Below are positions 11,401-24,845 of a DNA stretch of 64,000 nucleotides, piece after piece. The stretch's first letter is position 1; the number at the start of each line of letters is the position of its first letter. Made by a program: the position numbers and the translations under genes. The notes beneath the pieces are model-generated. The model saw nothing but the letters and a program-made list of their open reading frames with translations. It made no database searches and was not told where the DNA came from. The DNA lies in contig NC_092034.1 of NCBI RefSeq assembly GCF_042242105.1, forward strand, positions 18,066,644-18,130,643. The letters run 5' to 3'. This DNA is from Pempheris klunzingeri (taxonomy: Eukaryota > Chordata > Actinopteri > Acropomatiformes > Pempheridae).

Positions 11401-12565
11401 TACCACCTAAGGGTGGGTGGTTTGCCCAATGAAACATGTGGAGTAAGCTGGGTCTATACAATTCTTTGTCTGCCCTCTGGAGAGAAACTGAGGCTCCAGT
11501 TACCCCTCTACTGCCCCAGTAAATGTTCTTCAACACAGTACGTGTATTAGCTTTTTAAAGAAGTCTTTAGATTTCTGCTAGGAGAATACCAGAAGTACAT
11601 GGTACAGTGCATATCCTGAGGAGTTTGCACATCACTTCCTGGTTTTGTACACCTAGCAGCTACTTCATGTAAGCCATTTGTTACTGAAGAAGGACTCGTA
11701 TTGGTCAGGTCAAGGCTATACCGGTAGTTTGGGCAGCCCATGCTCCCCCATGCACGGTTTCAGGGTCCAAACCTGGAGTGGACATACAGAGATCTGGGGA
11801 TCCAGCTTGAAAGACCAACTAATAATGTCAGAGTTATAGTAAAAGTCTGTCTCTTGAGGCGATCTCAAGTCAGTAAAGTCTTTCATCAGAAATCACACAG
11901 TCACAGAGTGGCTGAGTGAGGAGCTCAGTCTTCCAAATAGAGGCTACAGTATTTATATTTTCAGGCAGCTGCTGAAACATTCTGTTCCAGCACACCTACA
12001 CATGAATCACAAGATTAAAAGTTCTACTTCTCAACTGCATTGTCACACAAACCACCACCCACCATGATTCTAAGAAAAACAAGTTATGAGTTTTGTCCTT
12101 GAGAGAGAGTTCATTTATACAAGATATGAATTGTAATAGAAGTATAAACACAGAGGAGATAAAAAGTAGTCATATAAAGATGTTCCCACAATACCCTTTT
12201 ACATTCTCTGTTTGCGTTGTTCCAGCATCCTGTTAAAACCTACCTTGGCTAGCTTCGCTGCCAGATGGTGGAAACCCTTTGTGTTGCAGCATGTTTCATC
12301 TAGTTTGTCCTGAACTGACTTTTCTGAGTCTCAAACTCAGGAACAATGCCATTTCTGTCTGTGACCAATTTGCTCTTTCTAAGTATTTTCTTCTTTCTTC
12401 ACATATTGAAGCTGGTTGATTTATTGTTGCTAGTTGTCAGCTGAACGTTGCTGTTTTCAGTTTGAAGCATTGATTCGATTGCTATGTGTACATTATGACA
12501 TAACGATCACCAAAAACTTGAGTGGTGTGATTGCACAACAAAAACTTGACACAAATCCCATTGTT
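11401..12565. other. No gene seen
   Basis: Only short ORFs without recognisable domains. Nothing supports a gene here. Confidence 0.4.
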
Positions 12566-12745
12566 TGCTTCAGCCCTTTTCCACACGGTCAGTTCTCAGT
12601 CCTGTGATCAGTCAGATGTCAGGGGCTCACCCCACAAACTCAGGGCCAACGCTGCTCTGGAGAAGGGCCACCAAGACCGAGGCTAAAGTTAGCGTTAGAC
12701 CAGTGCCAGGATTGCTCCAGTGTAAAGTGTGATACCACTGACACA
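12566..12745. repeat. MITE remnant, relative of the element at 54477
   Basis: The segment CCCCACAAACTCAGGGC, then GCTAAAGTTAG and CCAGTGTAAAGTGTG, lines up in order with 54640-54770. No clean terminal repeats are visible here, so this is a partial or decayed copy. Confidence 0.6.
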
Positions 12746-13393
12746 GATTTGATTGACTTTTGCCCATTAAATATAAGGAGTGGAGTGAAAACCTACATGT
12801 ACAAACCTTAATCATGTTATGATTGTCTTTTCTCTGTAATATTCTCCTTTCAACATGAACTTACACCTGTAAATAATGATAATAATAATGCCTGTATCCC
12901 TTCCTTCTGCCAGGTCTTATGGCCGTTCCAGATAATGATTTGGTCTCTCCCTTACTATGAGTCAGGCCACTTTTATCACTGCTTTGTCTTATTGTTCGCA
13001 ATATGACAAAATTGAAAATTCACGTCATACTTTTAAGATAACAAAGGGTGGGTATACAAGAGAAGTTGGGTCACAGGCAAAGGAGGCTCTCAGGCTCTCA
13101 AAATATATTAGTTGGGTCATCTCCAGCATTTCTGTGGGCCTATAGAAATTTAATTTGTTTTTCCTGTGGTGTGATGTTGTTCCACATGGATGTTTTAATT
13201 TGATTTATTTTGTTGCCTAAAGGTATTCTTTAACAGTTTCATCATATGTCAGATACTTCTCCCATTTCAAAATGTAATGTAGTAACATGTCTGTGAAGAT
13301 TCTCAGTCATCCAGGTCAGTTAAAGTCCAGTTGACTCTTGCTTACTTAAATGTCATTAAAGTAATATGCTTACTGGAGTGCAATGTTCTAGTA

Positions 13394-13676
13394 TTGGGGC
13401 GGCTGTGGCTCAGACCTCATCAGAAGGTCGGGGGTTCGATCCCCAGCTCCTATGAGTCAAAATGTCGAAGTGTCCTTGGGCAAGACACTGAACCCCAACT
13501 TGCTCCTGAAGCCTGGCTTCAGTGTGTGAATGAGTATGAAAGAATAGTCTCCTCCAAATTAGATCCCATTAGATGAATGATGTGTGAATGGGTGAATGAG
13601 GATGTCATGTAAAACGCTTTGAGTAGTTGAAATAACTAGAAAGGCGCTATACAAATACAGACCATTTACCATTTAG
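13394..13676 (+). repeat. tRNA-like SINE/dispersed repeat
   Basis: It starts GGGGCGGCTGTGGCTCAG and contains GGTTCGATCCCC, a good pol III B-box, followed by GTGTCCTTGGGCAAGACACT. It ends GCGCTATACAAATACAG and CCATTTACCAT. The head resembles a tRNA-derived pol III promoter. A second copy, reversed, lies at 26705-26908. Confidence 0.75.
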
Positions 13677-15560
13677 TACTAGCACTCTAGTACCTAAACA
13701 AAGAGCATCAACTCAGCATAAGCAGAGTTTCATTCCAGCCTAACATAGGGCTCTATGATGACTCTGGAAAATGTATTTGTTGAGTTGAAAATGACCAACA
13801 TGGCTGATGGTACCAATTTTGGATTTGGGATTTTTTTTAACCTTTTTATCTTTTTTAACCTTTGCAGATGAGAAGTGAACCTTTGGTTTCTTCGGTCACA
13901 GAAGTGCCGGAGATAACCCAACCAATATACTTTGAGAGTCTTGATATGGTGTGAATTTCTATCATGAGATCTTCAGTGCAAATGTAAGCTCCCTATTCAA
14001 ATTTGGGTTTGGGATTGTAACCACATCTCTCTCAGGAACATTACTCAAGTCAACAAATGGACCATAGCTGCTTACGCTGAGAAACTTGGCAGGACCAGGC
14101 AGGACTTTGTGTTGCTGCCATGAAAAAGGTGGGGGAGCTCTAGTTTTGTTGACCTGAGGTTGTAGGGTCATATGTCACTCATTGACCAATGGTGGCTGCA
14201 AGGGGTAGGGGTCCAGGGGTAATTTAGCACATATGTGTGAAACTAAAGGACTCTGGGAAACTGAGTTCAGAGAGGGAGCCCTTTTGTTCAAAAGACAAAG
14301 AAACATGTAGTCCTCACCATTTCTGGAGGGTCCAACAACACTGTCATTCATTCATTGATCTGATGCAATGTTATAAGTCAATGAAGATAAGCACTTTTTA
14401 CATAGTGAATAAATAGTGAGTACTGCATAGTGAATAAAATGGAAAAAGTCAACATCTGACTTTTTGAGGATCTTTGTCAGGATGGTATAATTACTTGTTA
14501 GGAGGAAGAAGTTCTAAGGTTACAGTTTTATGATAATGTTTTGGTCTGGTAGACAGTGTTGTCGGGAAACTTTTATGAGGGCCAATTTGAAAAGCAATAA
14601 TGCTCTTTTGTACTCCAAACTGTGGTATCCGCATAAGACTGCAAACTAATTGATATGTGTATAACCTATGACCATATCAACCTAGCAAAGGATCACTTTG
14701 CTGCCTTCAGGGTCAACTTAATTAGCATTTCTGTGAATTTTGGACTTATTATTTGAGAGGTGATTAATATTTTGCAATCCAGAACAACTACTGTGCTAAC
14801 TAACTGCAACTAACCCTTGGACTTGGCAGTTTATTATATGATAGAATAATACCTATATATAGAGCTGGAGCCAGGATTTCAGGTCATGAGTCCGAATTCC
14901 CTAAGAACTTCTTTTGTCAGTAGTCACCAACAATTTTTCCTTCTAACTATTCTTCTAAATCTATTCTTCATAACTGAGGGTCTTAATGTCTTTCCCACTC
15001 ATCCAGAGACATAGTTTTGGTAGAGAAAATCTCACTGTGATGTTTGAATTTTATTTTATAGTCTTAGCCTTAAAGCAGCAAATTTAAAGATATTTGCTCT
15101 AAAAAAGATCAACCTTCAAAATTAGCATTCAAACAGGAGTTGTTTGTGTGTCATTGTTGGTTTTTCTTTTCCTGCTCAGGTTGCTTGAACCTCCACATCA
15201 CCAGAATTAAGAATTAAGTTCTCTGTTTTCACATATTTATATTGTAGGACAAAGTTTGGACCATTTTTAAGTCACTCAGCCACTGCACAATTATTTTAGT
15301 TGCAGCTCACCATCGACATTTAGTTGTTAAAGTGAGTCGTTAGAGTCATTCATGTAATAAAGTTGTTTCCTGGTGAGGCCAGAGTCTCAAGTTCAGAAAC
15401 GCATGAGGTGATCAGACCTGTCGCTGCTTCACTGGTAAACAAAGGACACATCTCAGACAGGAGGTAAGTTATTTTATCTCACTGGATTTATAGTTTACAG
15501 AAAGCTCTTGATTCATAAATGACTCATTGGAATTTGTTCATTTTTCTGCTGGAAAGTAGA
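13677..15560. other. No gene seen
   Basis: AT-rich sequence without a supported coding exon or named repeat. Confidence 0.4.
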
Positions 15561-15579
15561 AAATGTTCCTATGGCAATT

Positions 15580-16052
15580 GATTCAATTAAATTCAATTCA
15601 ATTTATTTGTATAGCCCAATATCACAACAGAGTTGTCTCACAGTGCTTTACAAAGTTCACTGAAATAAACAAGAAGTGTAAGCGAACAAACAATTTAATA
15701 GAGAGTCCAGCAGTCAATGAGGCCAATGGATCAGTCCGGTGGATCAGTCCGAGGCATCACCTGCCCTTTATGACCCTCCTTCTTCGGGAAGGAAAAACTC
15801 AAAAAACCCAGTGGGAAAAGAGAAACCTCTGGGAGCACCACAGTGAAGGAGAGATCCAGCTCCCAAGGACGGACAGGCTGTAGCCTTGGACAGACGCACA
15901 TCCATTGGCTGATGGAGAACCACATCAGCGGGACCAGGACCAGGATCCATAGGAACCAGAGAACCACATCAGCAGAACCAGGACCAGGATCCACAGGAAC
16001 CAGAGAACCACATTAGCGGGACCGGGACCAGGACCCACAGGAACCAGAGAAC
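15580..16052 (-). mobile_element. L2 LINE 3' end, truncated
   Basis: Read on the minus strand, this is the same 3' end as the first element. Its TTGAA-type tail lies at 15580-15600, then comes the GGGCTATACAAATAAA motif, then the conserved untranslated region, and finally about three 44-bp minisatellite units (15913-16051). The copy stops sharply inside the minisatellite, a normal 5' truncation. Confidence 0.85.
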
Positions 16053-17088
16053 CTGTGTACCATCTGCATTTGTGGATCATGTGACACACATGCATTCACT
16101 GATGTAGTTTTGAGACAATCTCTTTTTCTCTTTTGGCTTTTCACGTTGTTTCAGATGTGCGATTCACACACTCATATCTAATGCACCATTGAGGTGCCTG
16201 AAAAAAGAAGTCAGTCTGGGACCTGTAAGAAGGTGTTTATTAGCCAGGAGCGCTCCTCTATACCACACGCCTGCCGTTTACCTGACGTACCTGAAGTCCT
16301 TCATCAGAGGTGTAGGGGAAGAGGTTTTAAATGCTGTTCAACAAGCAATTGTTCAATCAGCACTCCTGTATACTGGCACATCAACAATCACTCTCTCCTG
16401 GATGTGGTATTAGATTTTATGATGTGCAGAATCATCTAATGTGGAAGGAGGCTAGCATAGCCAGACCTATCTTTACACTTCATTTATGGAAAAACTACTC
16501 ACTTTGCCCATGATGCAGCAGTGGTGCCCTTGTAAAATATTGTCAGGCAGCCCCTGGCATTACATTTACCTGCAAAAGAAAACAATGTGATGATAAAAAA
16601 GCCAAACATAACTTGATTGTCGTAGTGAAGCCTTCCTAAACTTTAGCTGTGGAAGAACTCACTGGACTCAATAAAACCACAGACAATCTCACAGCTATGT
16701 TTAGCTCTTGCACAACAATATTAAACCGATATGACAGATGCTCGGGTCAAGTGATGCTGATGACATTTGAGTGTTGAGTTATCAAGTTATGTTTGATGTT
16801 CCTTAAAAAGTGATTCTTAAAAAGTCTTTTATCAGCAAAGGTTGTTGTTTGACGTTACTACGGGGACTTTGAAACACACAGGTAGAGAAAGGAAGGAGAA
16901 TGCCGACTGAAATAGTCGACCAGCGGTGGGCTTTGACTCTGTGAATGCTTCTCAGTATCCTTGTTCACTGGGAAGATGAAGCTCCACAATAAACACTGTC
17001 ATGTGTGATTATGTGTATGCTGCCATCTGTGTAATGTTGTTACATGTCCTTTTGGGTTGCGTATCTCTCAGCTGACTTTGGATGGAGG
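16053..17088. other. Upstream region of the SPRY gene
   Basis: No coding exon recognised. The last few hundred bases should contain the promoter and 5'UTR of the gene starting at 17089. GTATCTCTCAG just upstream (about 17062-17072) could be a splice acceptor for a 5' untranslated exon. Confidence 0.35.
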
Positions 17089-20000
17089 ATGGCAGCGAAT
17101 ACATCAAATCCTTCAAGGACCCTGACTGAAGCCACACTCACCAAGAAGCAGGTAGTCTTGTTGTATGATGAGGACTGTACTTTATGTCCCCATGAACTAT
17201 GCAGTCATGTACAGCACTCCTATGACCTACAGTGGCACAGTTAGTTAAGGAGAATATGTCACTGACATATTTGATTACAGCCTGTGTAGATCTACTGTAC
17301 CTACAGGTACAGGATAGATACTGCTCAAGGGTAAAGGGAATAAGGGAGTTCCAAATTCTAGGTTCACCTTTCCTGGCAGGCTTAGCCTGATATTTTGTTT
17401 CTCAGCAAAGAAAATTCTCTGCCTTGTTATTAATAAGAAATTAATAACTTTTTAAGTAATAATTACACACAAACCCTCCACTTACCCCCTGATTCCCTAG
17501 AGCATTCTCCCTCTATGCTTACATATTTATACATGACAATAAACTGTAATTTGCAGGCTGTAATCTGAAGGGTTATCAATGTGGAGTATTAATTATAAGC
17601 TTCTCAAAGTTGGTGTTTTTTGCTCAGCTATCATTTCAGATTCATTGTCTTTGTAAAGTTGATGATTTTATGGTGTCCACCCTCTGTGTATCTTGTATAT
17701 ACATAGGCCAAAGCCATAGCGAAAACCACTGTTTCCAGCTCAGCACCATGGAATAAACCGTCCCTTAGTGAAATCAAGGTGAGCTAACATCACATAGCAT
17801 GAGGATGGCACTAGGATTGATAAATGTCCAACAGGATTTCAGTTTTCACTCAGAAAGTGTCTTTTCATTCTGCTTCTACATATCAAGGTCAAGGATGTAC
17901 AAGGATTATCAAACAGTTGTGTGCTTCCGAGCAGTTCCTCAGCAAAAAAGGTAAACGAGTGGTTACAATGTGTAAATGTGTAAGAATGTGAGTGAAGCCA
18001 GAGGATCACATTTCTTTCTTTGTTGTCTGTCTTTTCAGCCTGATCTGAAGGAAATGCAGACATTTACAGAGTGCCTCCAACTTCTTCATAAACTAGCAGA
18101 GGAGGTGAACAACATCAGCCAGGTACACAGTAGATCCCACTTACACACTTAAGAGCATTCAGTAGCACTGAAGCCTATTTTCTTGTGCTAGAATGCTCTT
18201 CCAAAGCATATTGATGTTGAGTTGTTGCCGTTTGTATCACATGATTCACAGATCTGTTCTTTGAGTGAAGCATGAAGTCAGTTACTGGTTCAGCAGAATT
18301 TAACTACAAATCCCACTTTCTTGGCATACACTACAAAACTACAATCTCAGAGGAAGCACTGCCTGTTCAACTGAATCTGTGAGACAGGCAGGCTATCAAA
18401 AAGAAGATTGATGAACTGAGAGAGTGTAAAATCAGCCAATGGAACCCCAAAGAGCAACACAGTAGTGTTAGTTTATTATTGATAACTAATAAATAAATAA
18501 TTGCGTTTTACTAGATTGAAAAAAAACATGGAAAGTAGAACCACTTGAGTGACACATTTTTTAATGCATGAATTAACACAAGATAATAAAAAAATCTTCT
18601 TTTTTTATATATTTCCTGAGCTCTTAAAGGGGCACTGTGGACTAAAGCATGACATTCAGTGTTTCTCACCAAACCTCAATGACAATTTAAACTGGACGAT
18701 TCCTGAAACCTGATTTGTTTGAGACAAACACAACAGGGACCAAGTCACAAAACTGCTCCATAGTGATACTAGAGGTGAAAAACTTCACAGGGGCTCTTTA
18801 ATGGGAATCATTTGTTCACATCACTAATGGCTCTATTATTGCAGGTTATGGCTTACAATATATTACGTTTTTTATTATTATCAACAATTTATCTTACATG
18901 ATCCACAACCTGGTACAAATTTACAAAAAAAAAACATTAAATTGATCTCAGGTGTTGTAACAAACGTTAATTACATGAGTTAATTGATTGAGATTAATTT
19001 ATGATCAGGTAAGTAACACAATATCCTGTCATCACATATCTATTTATTGAAGATATGGATCAAATTCACATGCTCTACATTTACAGAGCAGAAAATAGCA
19101 TGCTCATTAATGTGGACTTTTTTGAGAACACTAATTTCTAGAACTTATCCGGTAAAGCAGCAAAACTTTCAGAACTGAAACATTTAGATCATGAAAACCA
19201 TATATCTCACATCCGTTTCAAATGTTCCATCTCTGCTATATTTAGGTGAAGTGTGGCAGTAAGAAGGAGAAACAGGAGGTGAGCAGCAATAAGGCAGGCA
19301 GTCTGGAGACCAGCAGAAGTCTGATCCTTCACTGGGCCAAGGAGCTGGAAATAAGCAAGGTTACTCTAAGTCACTCTACTTGTAAATGATAATAAGCAAT
19401 TTTCCAATACAGACAGTGTCCTTAACTAACAGCCAGTCCTCCATGATAGAGACACATGACCTTGTTGACGACAGGTCTATGACACAATTACAATGCGTCA
19501 TACAAACAGATGCCCTGGATAAACATATAACAGTATTTAGGCCACATTCAGACAGACAATTGCACTGTCTCACAAATGCTGCATTCTCCTTCATGTGAAT
19601 GAGGTCATATGGGGGCTAAAGCTAAACTGTGAGGAATGAATACTGTGGCCTCTTTCTCCTTGTGCTATCAGTCATTGTTGGCATTGTAACTCTCTGGCTC
19701 TCCATTAATTCTATTCCTATAGGTAAACAGGGAAACCAAGTCAAAAGATGAAAAGAGAAGTAGTAGTGATGATGGAGGAAAGACAGAGAAAACAGATCTG
19801 GAAAAACAGAATGAGAAGCTTCAACAGTGGGCAGTGGAGCTAAAGAATCTAAAAGAGGTACGTGTGTGAGTGTGATGTGGCTGCCCAGAGAGACAGTGCT
19901 GCATTAGGGCCGCTGTGGACCAGCGGGAAGATACGGAGCAGCAGCCATGAACTCTGTGAACCCCTTGTCTCACAATAATGAAACCGAATTGAAACACAGA

Positions 20001-21825
20001 ATGAAAAGTAGAAATCAAATCCTCTCAGCAAAGTTCAGTCCTGAAAATACTGTTTCTGTGTGTGTGCGTGTGTGTGTGTCTTACCAGGCTAACGGCATGT
20101 GTGATGAGGAACTGAAGAGAATGCTGTATCCCAGTGGACCAAAGGAGTCTAGAATGGCTGCCATTCTTCCCCTGCTGGAGTTTGTGGCTTGGTCACTATT
20201 ATCGGAGGATACTGAGGTGTGAGGCATCGATGGAGAAATAGACACAAATTCTATTTGTACTTCGAGTTTAACTTTGCCATGATTCCCACACAGATTCTGG
20301 GATGTTTGATAAATACAGAATCAAAGTGTGTTCCTAAAACAAACCTGTCTCTTGAATGACAAGCAGACGATGCTGTTTGATGAATATGCCCCTACAGGAG
20401 GATGTGTCGATGCTGTGGCTCCCAACCAAACAAAAGGCCTGGAGGACAGGAACTGGAATATCCAAATACATACCTAACTCAGGTAACTCAGCTGGTGCCT
20501 TTGCTTTGAAGAAGCTTTTTATCAACTTGGTTTGATAAGTAGCTGTAATAAATATTCAGCATCTATCTCTATCTGATGAGGAACCCTTTGAACAGACTGT
20601 TGAATGATTATTATTAACATGGCGTCACACCAGCTCTGCCAAGCTGCCTTTGGGCCAGGCAGACAATGAGAGTTCATGGCTTAATGAGATGGAACGGAAT
20701 AAGAAGAACAGCAACTACAAAAATGATCAAATTCAAATATTGTGTTTCTACTCTTCGATGTCTGAACAAATATCTACTGTAACATGATTCACAGCATTAG
20801 AAGCAGACCAGGAGCGAAACACAGGATAAAGAAATGATTTGTACTTATATAATATGTTATTGTGTTTCAGTGTGGCAGTGGATTCGGAGTGCCTCAGGTA
20901 ATCTTTTAATGTTCCACAGCCCAGCTAGTGTGCAATGCTCTTTACACTACATAATTGGGTGTGCAAGCTTGATGTATACATATTATGAATATCCCAGTGC
21001 TTGACTTCTCCTTTATGTGACAAATAAGTTGTGAAACAGAATGTAATAAAAGCCAGGAGCATGATACAGTGCCACTTGCACCAAGTGCTGTGTTGTACCG
21101 CTTTTGACAATATGCCAAATATAATTCAGAAAAGAGTTTAACAGAGTCCTTCACCCTGACGCTTTCAAGATAACTATTGGTTGTTCATTATTAAGTGTGA
21201 GTGTTTTATTGAACAGAGAATAACATGAAATTGATGCCAGCACCATCATAACTACTAACAATGTTCCTGTGGATGAGTATTCCCAGTGTCCGTCAGGCTG
21301 GATGTCAGCACCAGCAGCTCCTGGCTGGTCGTGTCCTCAGACCGCCTGCAGGTCCAGGAGGCACCAGCGTGCCCCACTGCTCTCTCAAACAGCCAACGTT
21401 TGGATGAGTGGCCCTGCGTGCTGGGCGACACCATCATCACCGCGGGGAGACACTACTGGGAGGTGGAGGTTTCCCCAAACAGTAGCTGGAGAATAGGTGT
21501 GATGTTAGTGTCTGCTCCCAGGAAACAAAAGATGTCACCCCGAAGAGGACACTGGACCCTCTGGAAGGGCACCAGTTTGTGGGCCTGTACTGACACGCCC
21601 ACGAAGCTTCAGAAGTTAGCCATGCCCAAGCTGATCGGGGTGTATGTGGATGTTGGGGAAGGTCAGGTGTCTTTTTATGATGTTGATCAAAGGGCTCACA
21701 TTTATACTTTCTGTGATACCTTCAAACACAGTCTAATCCCTGTGTTCGGCTACCTGGATGGAAACACAGTCCTTAGAATAATACCAGCAGATGTGTCAGT
21801 CACTGCTGATGACAAAAACATGTAG
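17089..21825 (+). CDS. Coiled-coil plus B30.2/SPRY protein, unnamed
   Basis: I do not recognise a named orthologue. Ten exons fit together: 17089-17151, 17707-17778, 17888-17950, 18039-18122, 19246-19359, 19723-19857, 20088-20216, 20398-20482, 20871-20897 and 21287-21825. Every join has AG/GT borders, the first seven are phase 0, and the total of 1311 nt gives 436 residues plus stop. That intact frame is strong evidence of a real gene. The N-terminus is Ser/Thr-rich. Residues about 70-180 look helical and charged (LEKQNEKLQQWAVELKNLKE), as in a coiled coil. Residues about 258-430 form a B30.2/SPRY domain (LDVSTSSSWL, HYWEVEV, IGVYVDVGEGQVSFYDVD, LIPVF). SPRY domains bind protein partners, often in TRIM-type immune proteins. 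No RING or B-box is seen. An upstream in-frame ATG at 17044 makes the start uncertain. Confidence 0.82.
21287..21825 (+). CDS. Terminal exon with the B30.2/SPRY domain
   Basis: This is the last exon of the ten-exon gene, with acceptor TTCCCAG and codon phase 1. It encodes about 179 residues, nearly the whole of the domain. The PRY-like start (residues LDVSTSSSWLVVSSD) is followed by the SPRY core motifs WEVEV, WRIGVML, LWACTD, IGVYVDV and VSFYDV. The exon ends TGATGACAAAAACATGTAG. One exon holding a full B30.2 domain is the normal arrangement in TRIM and butyrophilin-type genes. Confidence 0.85.
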
Positions 21826-21839
21826 GAGTGGGTCTGTCT

Positions 21840-22317
21840 AGCCTGGATCAGATCAGATCAAATCAGATCAGATCAGATAAACCTTTATTCGTCCCACGAA
21901 TTTGCAAATTTGCAGCAGCAAAGAACAAGAACAGCAGTGCAAAGATAAGTTAAACAACAGGTGCCTGTAGAAGTAGAATATCGTATAAATAGAATAAAAA
22001 AGCTATGCAGTACACACAGATATAACAAAGAGATTGCACTGTAGTAGAATGGATGAAGTGATGAATTATCACACCAGTCAGAAAAACAGTACTGCACAGA
22101 CTTGAATGAGGAGAAGATATTGTACATGAGTCCAGTTGAATGAACAGTTGTGATTGTACAGTCTAACAGCAGCAGGCAGGAAGGATCTGTGGTACCTTTC
22201 CTTCACACACCGTGGCTGAAGCTGAAGGAGCTGCCCAGAGAGATACAGAGAGGCACTCTGTTCAGTTCACTTCCATCTGCTGTCACTGTTGATGAAGATT
22301 CAATCAAAGCATCCTTC
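21840..22317 (-). repeat. LINE 3' end fragment with GATCA-type tail
   Basis: Tandem GATCAGATCA-like units at 21846-21878 precede AACCTTTATTCGTCCCACGA, the reversed 3' end of a LINE. The body that follows (CTAACAGCAGCAGGCAGGAAGGA) is a dispersed fish repeat without usable coding frames. Confidence 0.6.
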
Positions 22318-22423
22318 TTGAACAAAAAGGTGAAGAACTTGTAGTGTATAAACACTGTCCAGCTGTACAGTGGCTACAGAGGTAGAATTGTAGAAATTGA
22401 GTGTTTGTGTACATTTCGACTTT
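22318..22423. repeat. 106-bp repeat, inverted copy of 25886-25991
   Basis: From TTGAACAAAAAGG to ATTTCGACTTT the sequence matches the reverse complement of 25886-25991 in mpdu1 intron 3, with only one mismatch that I can see by eye (GAAGAAC here against GCAGAAC there). Confidence 0.85.
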
Positions 22424-23324
22424 GTGTACATTCTTTGTGGGAAAAGTGTCCTTTATCATACAAATGAACAGAGTAAGAATAGATGAAGGATCTCCTCGCT
22501 ACTTTAAAGTGATGGATAGATGAACAGATTTACTTAAATTACTTTATTTTGTATTATTCATCATTATGTCTTTCTTTCATAACTGCACTTGTCAATGTCT
22601 GCAATTTGTTGCAATAAATAAAATGAATCAAATACTCATCACAATCATATCTACACATAGTTTCCTCAGTAGTGGGAGGACAGGGAGCAGGTCCTGTGGG
22701 GGGAGTGAACAGAGCTCTTTGCAATCTTCTACGCAATCACATCAGATGTCACCCTGCTCCACTCATGTCACTCACAGGCCGTGTTAAAAAAACCCACTAC
22801 GATGTCTTGATGTTCATTTCAGCTGGTGCCAGACCGACTCTCAAATAACACGAGCTCAAAAACATCCTTCCTCTGGTTCCTTCCTTACTTTAAACACATA
22901 ACTTAATAATGCAATCTTAATGTAAATCAAATTTAAGGTTAATGTTTGTTTTAACCAAATAACAAGCCCCCATATATACTGTAAGGAAGAATGCAAGTAC
23001 ATGTTCCTATCAAGAGATTGTAATAAATAAGATGAGAAATAAATAAAAATAAATTAATCATTAAATAAAATAGACCCCCTCCACCCAGCCGACTAGTATT
23101 GGATACTACAAATAAGTGTTAAATATCGCTCTGTGTGCCCACTACGTGGCGCTGGAGGAACCGAAGGGCTAATGTCAGTCCGCCTGCTTGGCTCAGTGAC
23201 TCCTGTGTGTGTCACAGCATAAGGGGCCGTGTTCAACCAGCGGAACCTTTGTATCACCGTGCGCACCGGTGGGACTCTTTATCTGTTGCACGTCTGATGC
23301 GAAACGTCACGTCTAACCTCCACA
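22424..23324. other. Region upstream of mpdu1
   Basis: Mostly AT-rich, turning moderately GC-rich from about 23130 up to the mpdu1 start, as expected for a promoter and 5'UTR. No TATA box stands out and no other gene is seen. Confidence 0.4.
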
Positions 23325-24701
23325 ATGGCGGAGAAAGCCGTCCTGGATAAAGGCTCGTCCTTTATGGATCCTCTTAAAGGACTTCTGTTGACATATTTTA
23401 TGCCTGAGTCATGTTATGACGAGTTCTTTCTGAACTTCAACTTCCTGGACGGTGAGTGGCTCCTTTTAGCCGAACAGGGCTCCCGGAAGCTGAAGCTACG
23501 TGAAGCGTCAGCTGCGTTTCCTCAGTGTAGAATCCACTGTAGGGTTATATGGATGAACGCGAACGTCAAAATGCTCAGTTAATTTAATATGTCAGTTAAA
23601 GTGAGACATATTCACCTCATTTATTAGTAATTACTCAGCCTGTCTCATGCTAAATACCTCCACTAACTGATCTCTGCTTGCTGTGTTTGTTTGAAACATT
23701 TGTGCCTGCACGGATCAGGATGTATTCATGACATGAACTGGTCCCTGGGATTGGAAGCGAGGTGGCTGATTATGTTAACATTGAGGGAAGTAGTGCTTCA
23801 AAAGCATTTTTACAGATCAAATACATCCAGCAGTGTTGGGGGAATCTGAGGACTCCTGATTCCTTTTGACTGTGAATACAAAAAACATCCATGACTGCAG
23901 TCACATATAACATGGGAAGTAAAATACTACAAAATATAATAAAATACTACATTCTATCTAAATCACTGCAGTACACAAAGGAAATTAGATGTTTTCCAGC
24001 ATTTTGTGGGTCAGCAGAGGAGATGAACCTTTGTTCCTCTCTGCTTCCAAGTATGAAATCGTGGGATTAAATCCTGGGTGGTGTGAGGGAGTGGGTGGCA
24101 CGGTCTGTCTTTGACTAATTAGTGCTGAACATGTAGATGTATAAGATGCAGAGTACAGTAGCATTAAACGTCTGTCCCGTCTGACATGGGACCCCTGCAC
24201 AGTTTACCTTACCTCATGTTTCTTATGGTGAGGCAACAGCCATTGGTTGGAATTCTAAATGATCTTTATTTTAATTGCATGTGTTGACAGGACTACTGTG
24301 CAGATGCTTTAGACTGAAAGAGACATGACCGAAAAGATTCATGCAATCAGCATGATTTTACATTACATTTTAGATCTATAGCAAGCTGACTCTTGTTCAA
24401 AGTGCTGCAGAGTGACTGCAAAACCACACAGGGTGACAAATGTACTTGCGTGTCCAAGACCAGAGCCAGACCAGGTGCAAACGGGGGGGGGCTATAAGCC
24501 ACAATCCTGTCTGACCCATGTCCATAAGCCAATATTACAAAAACACTAGTGTCGAACAAAAGATCACACCTTAACATACCAACAAAATCAGAGTCAAACT
24601 TCAGACAGAAATTGCTGCATTTAAAATCTGTTCATTTTGAAGAATATAGTCTTTACTTCTCTTTTGCTTGCAGACTCATGCGTTCTGTTCAGTACTTAAT
24701 T

Positions 24702-24772
<71 letters not shown>

Positions 24773-24777
24773 GTGTG

Positions 24778-24845
<68 letters not shown>

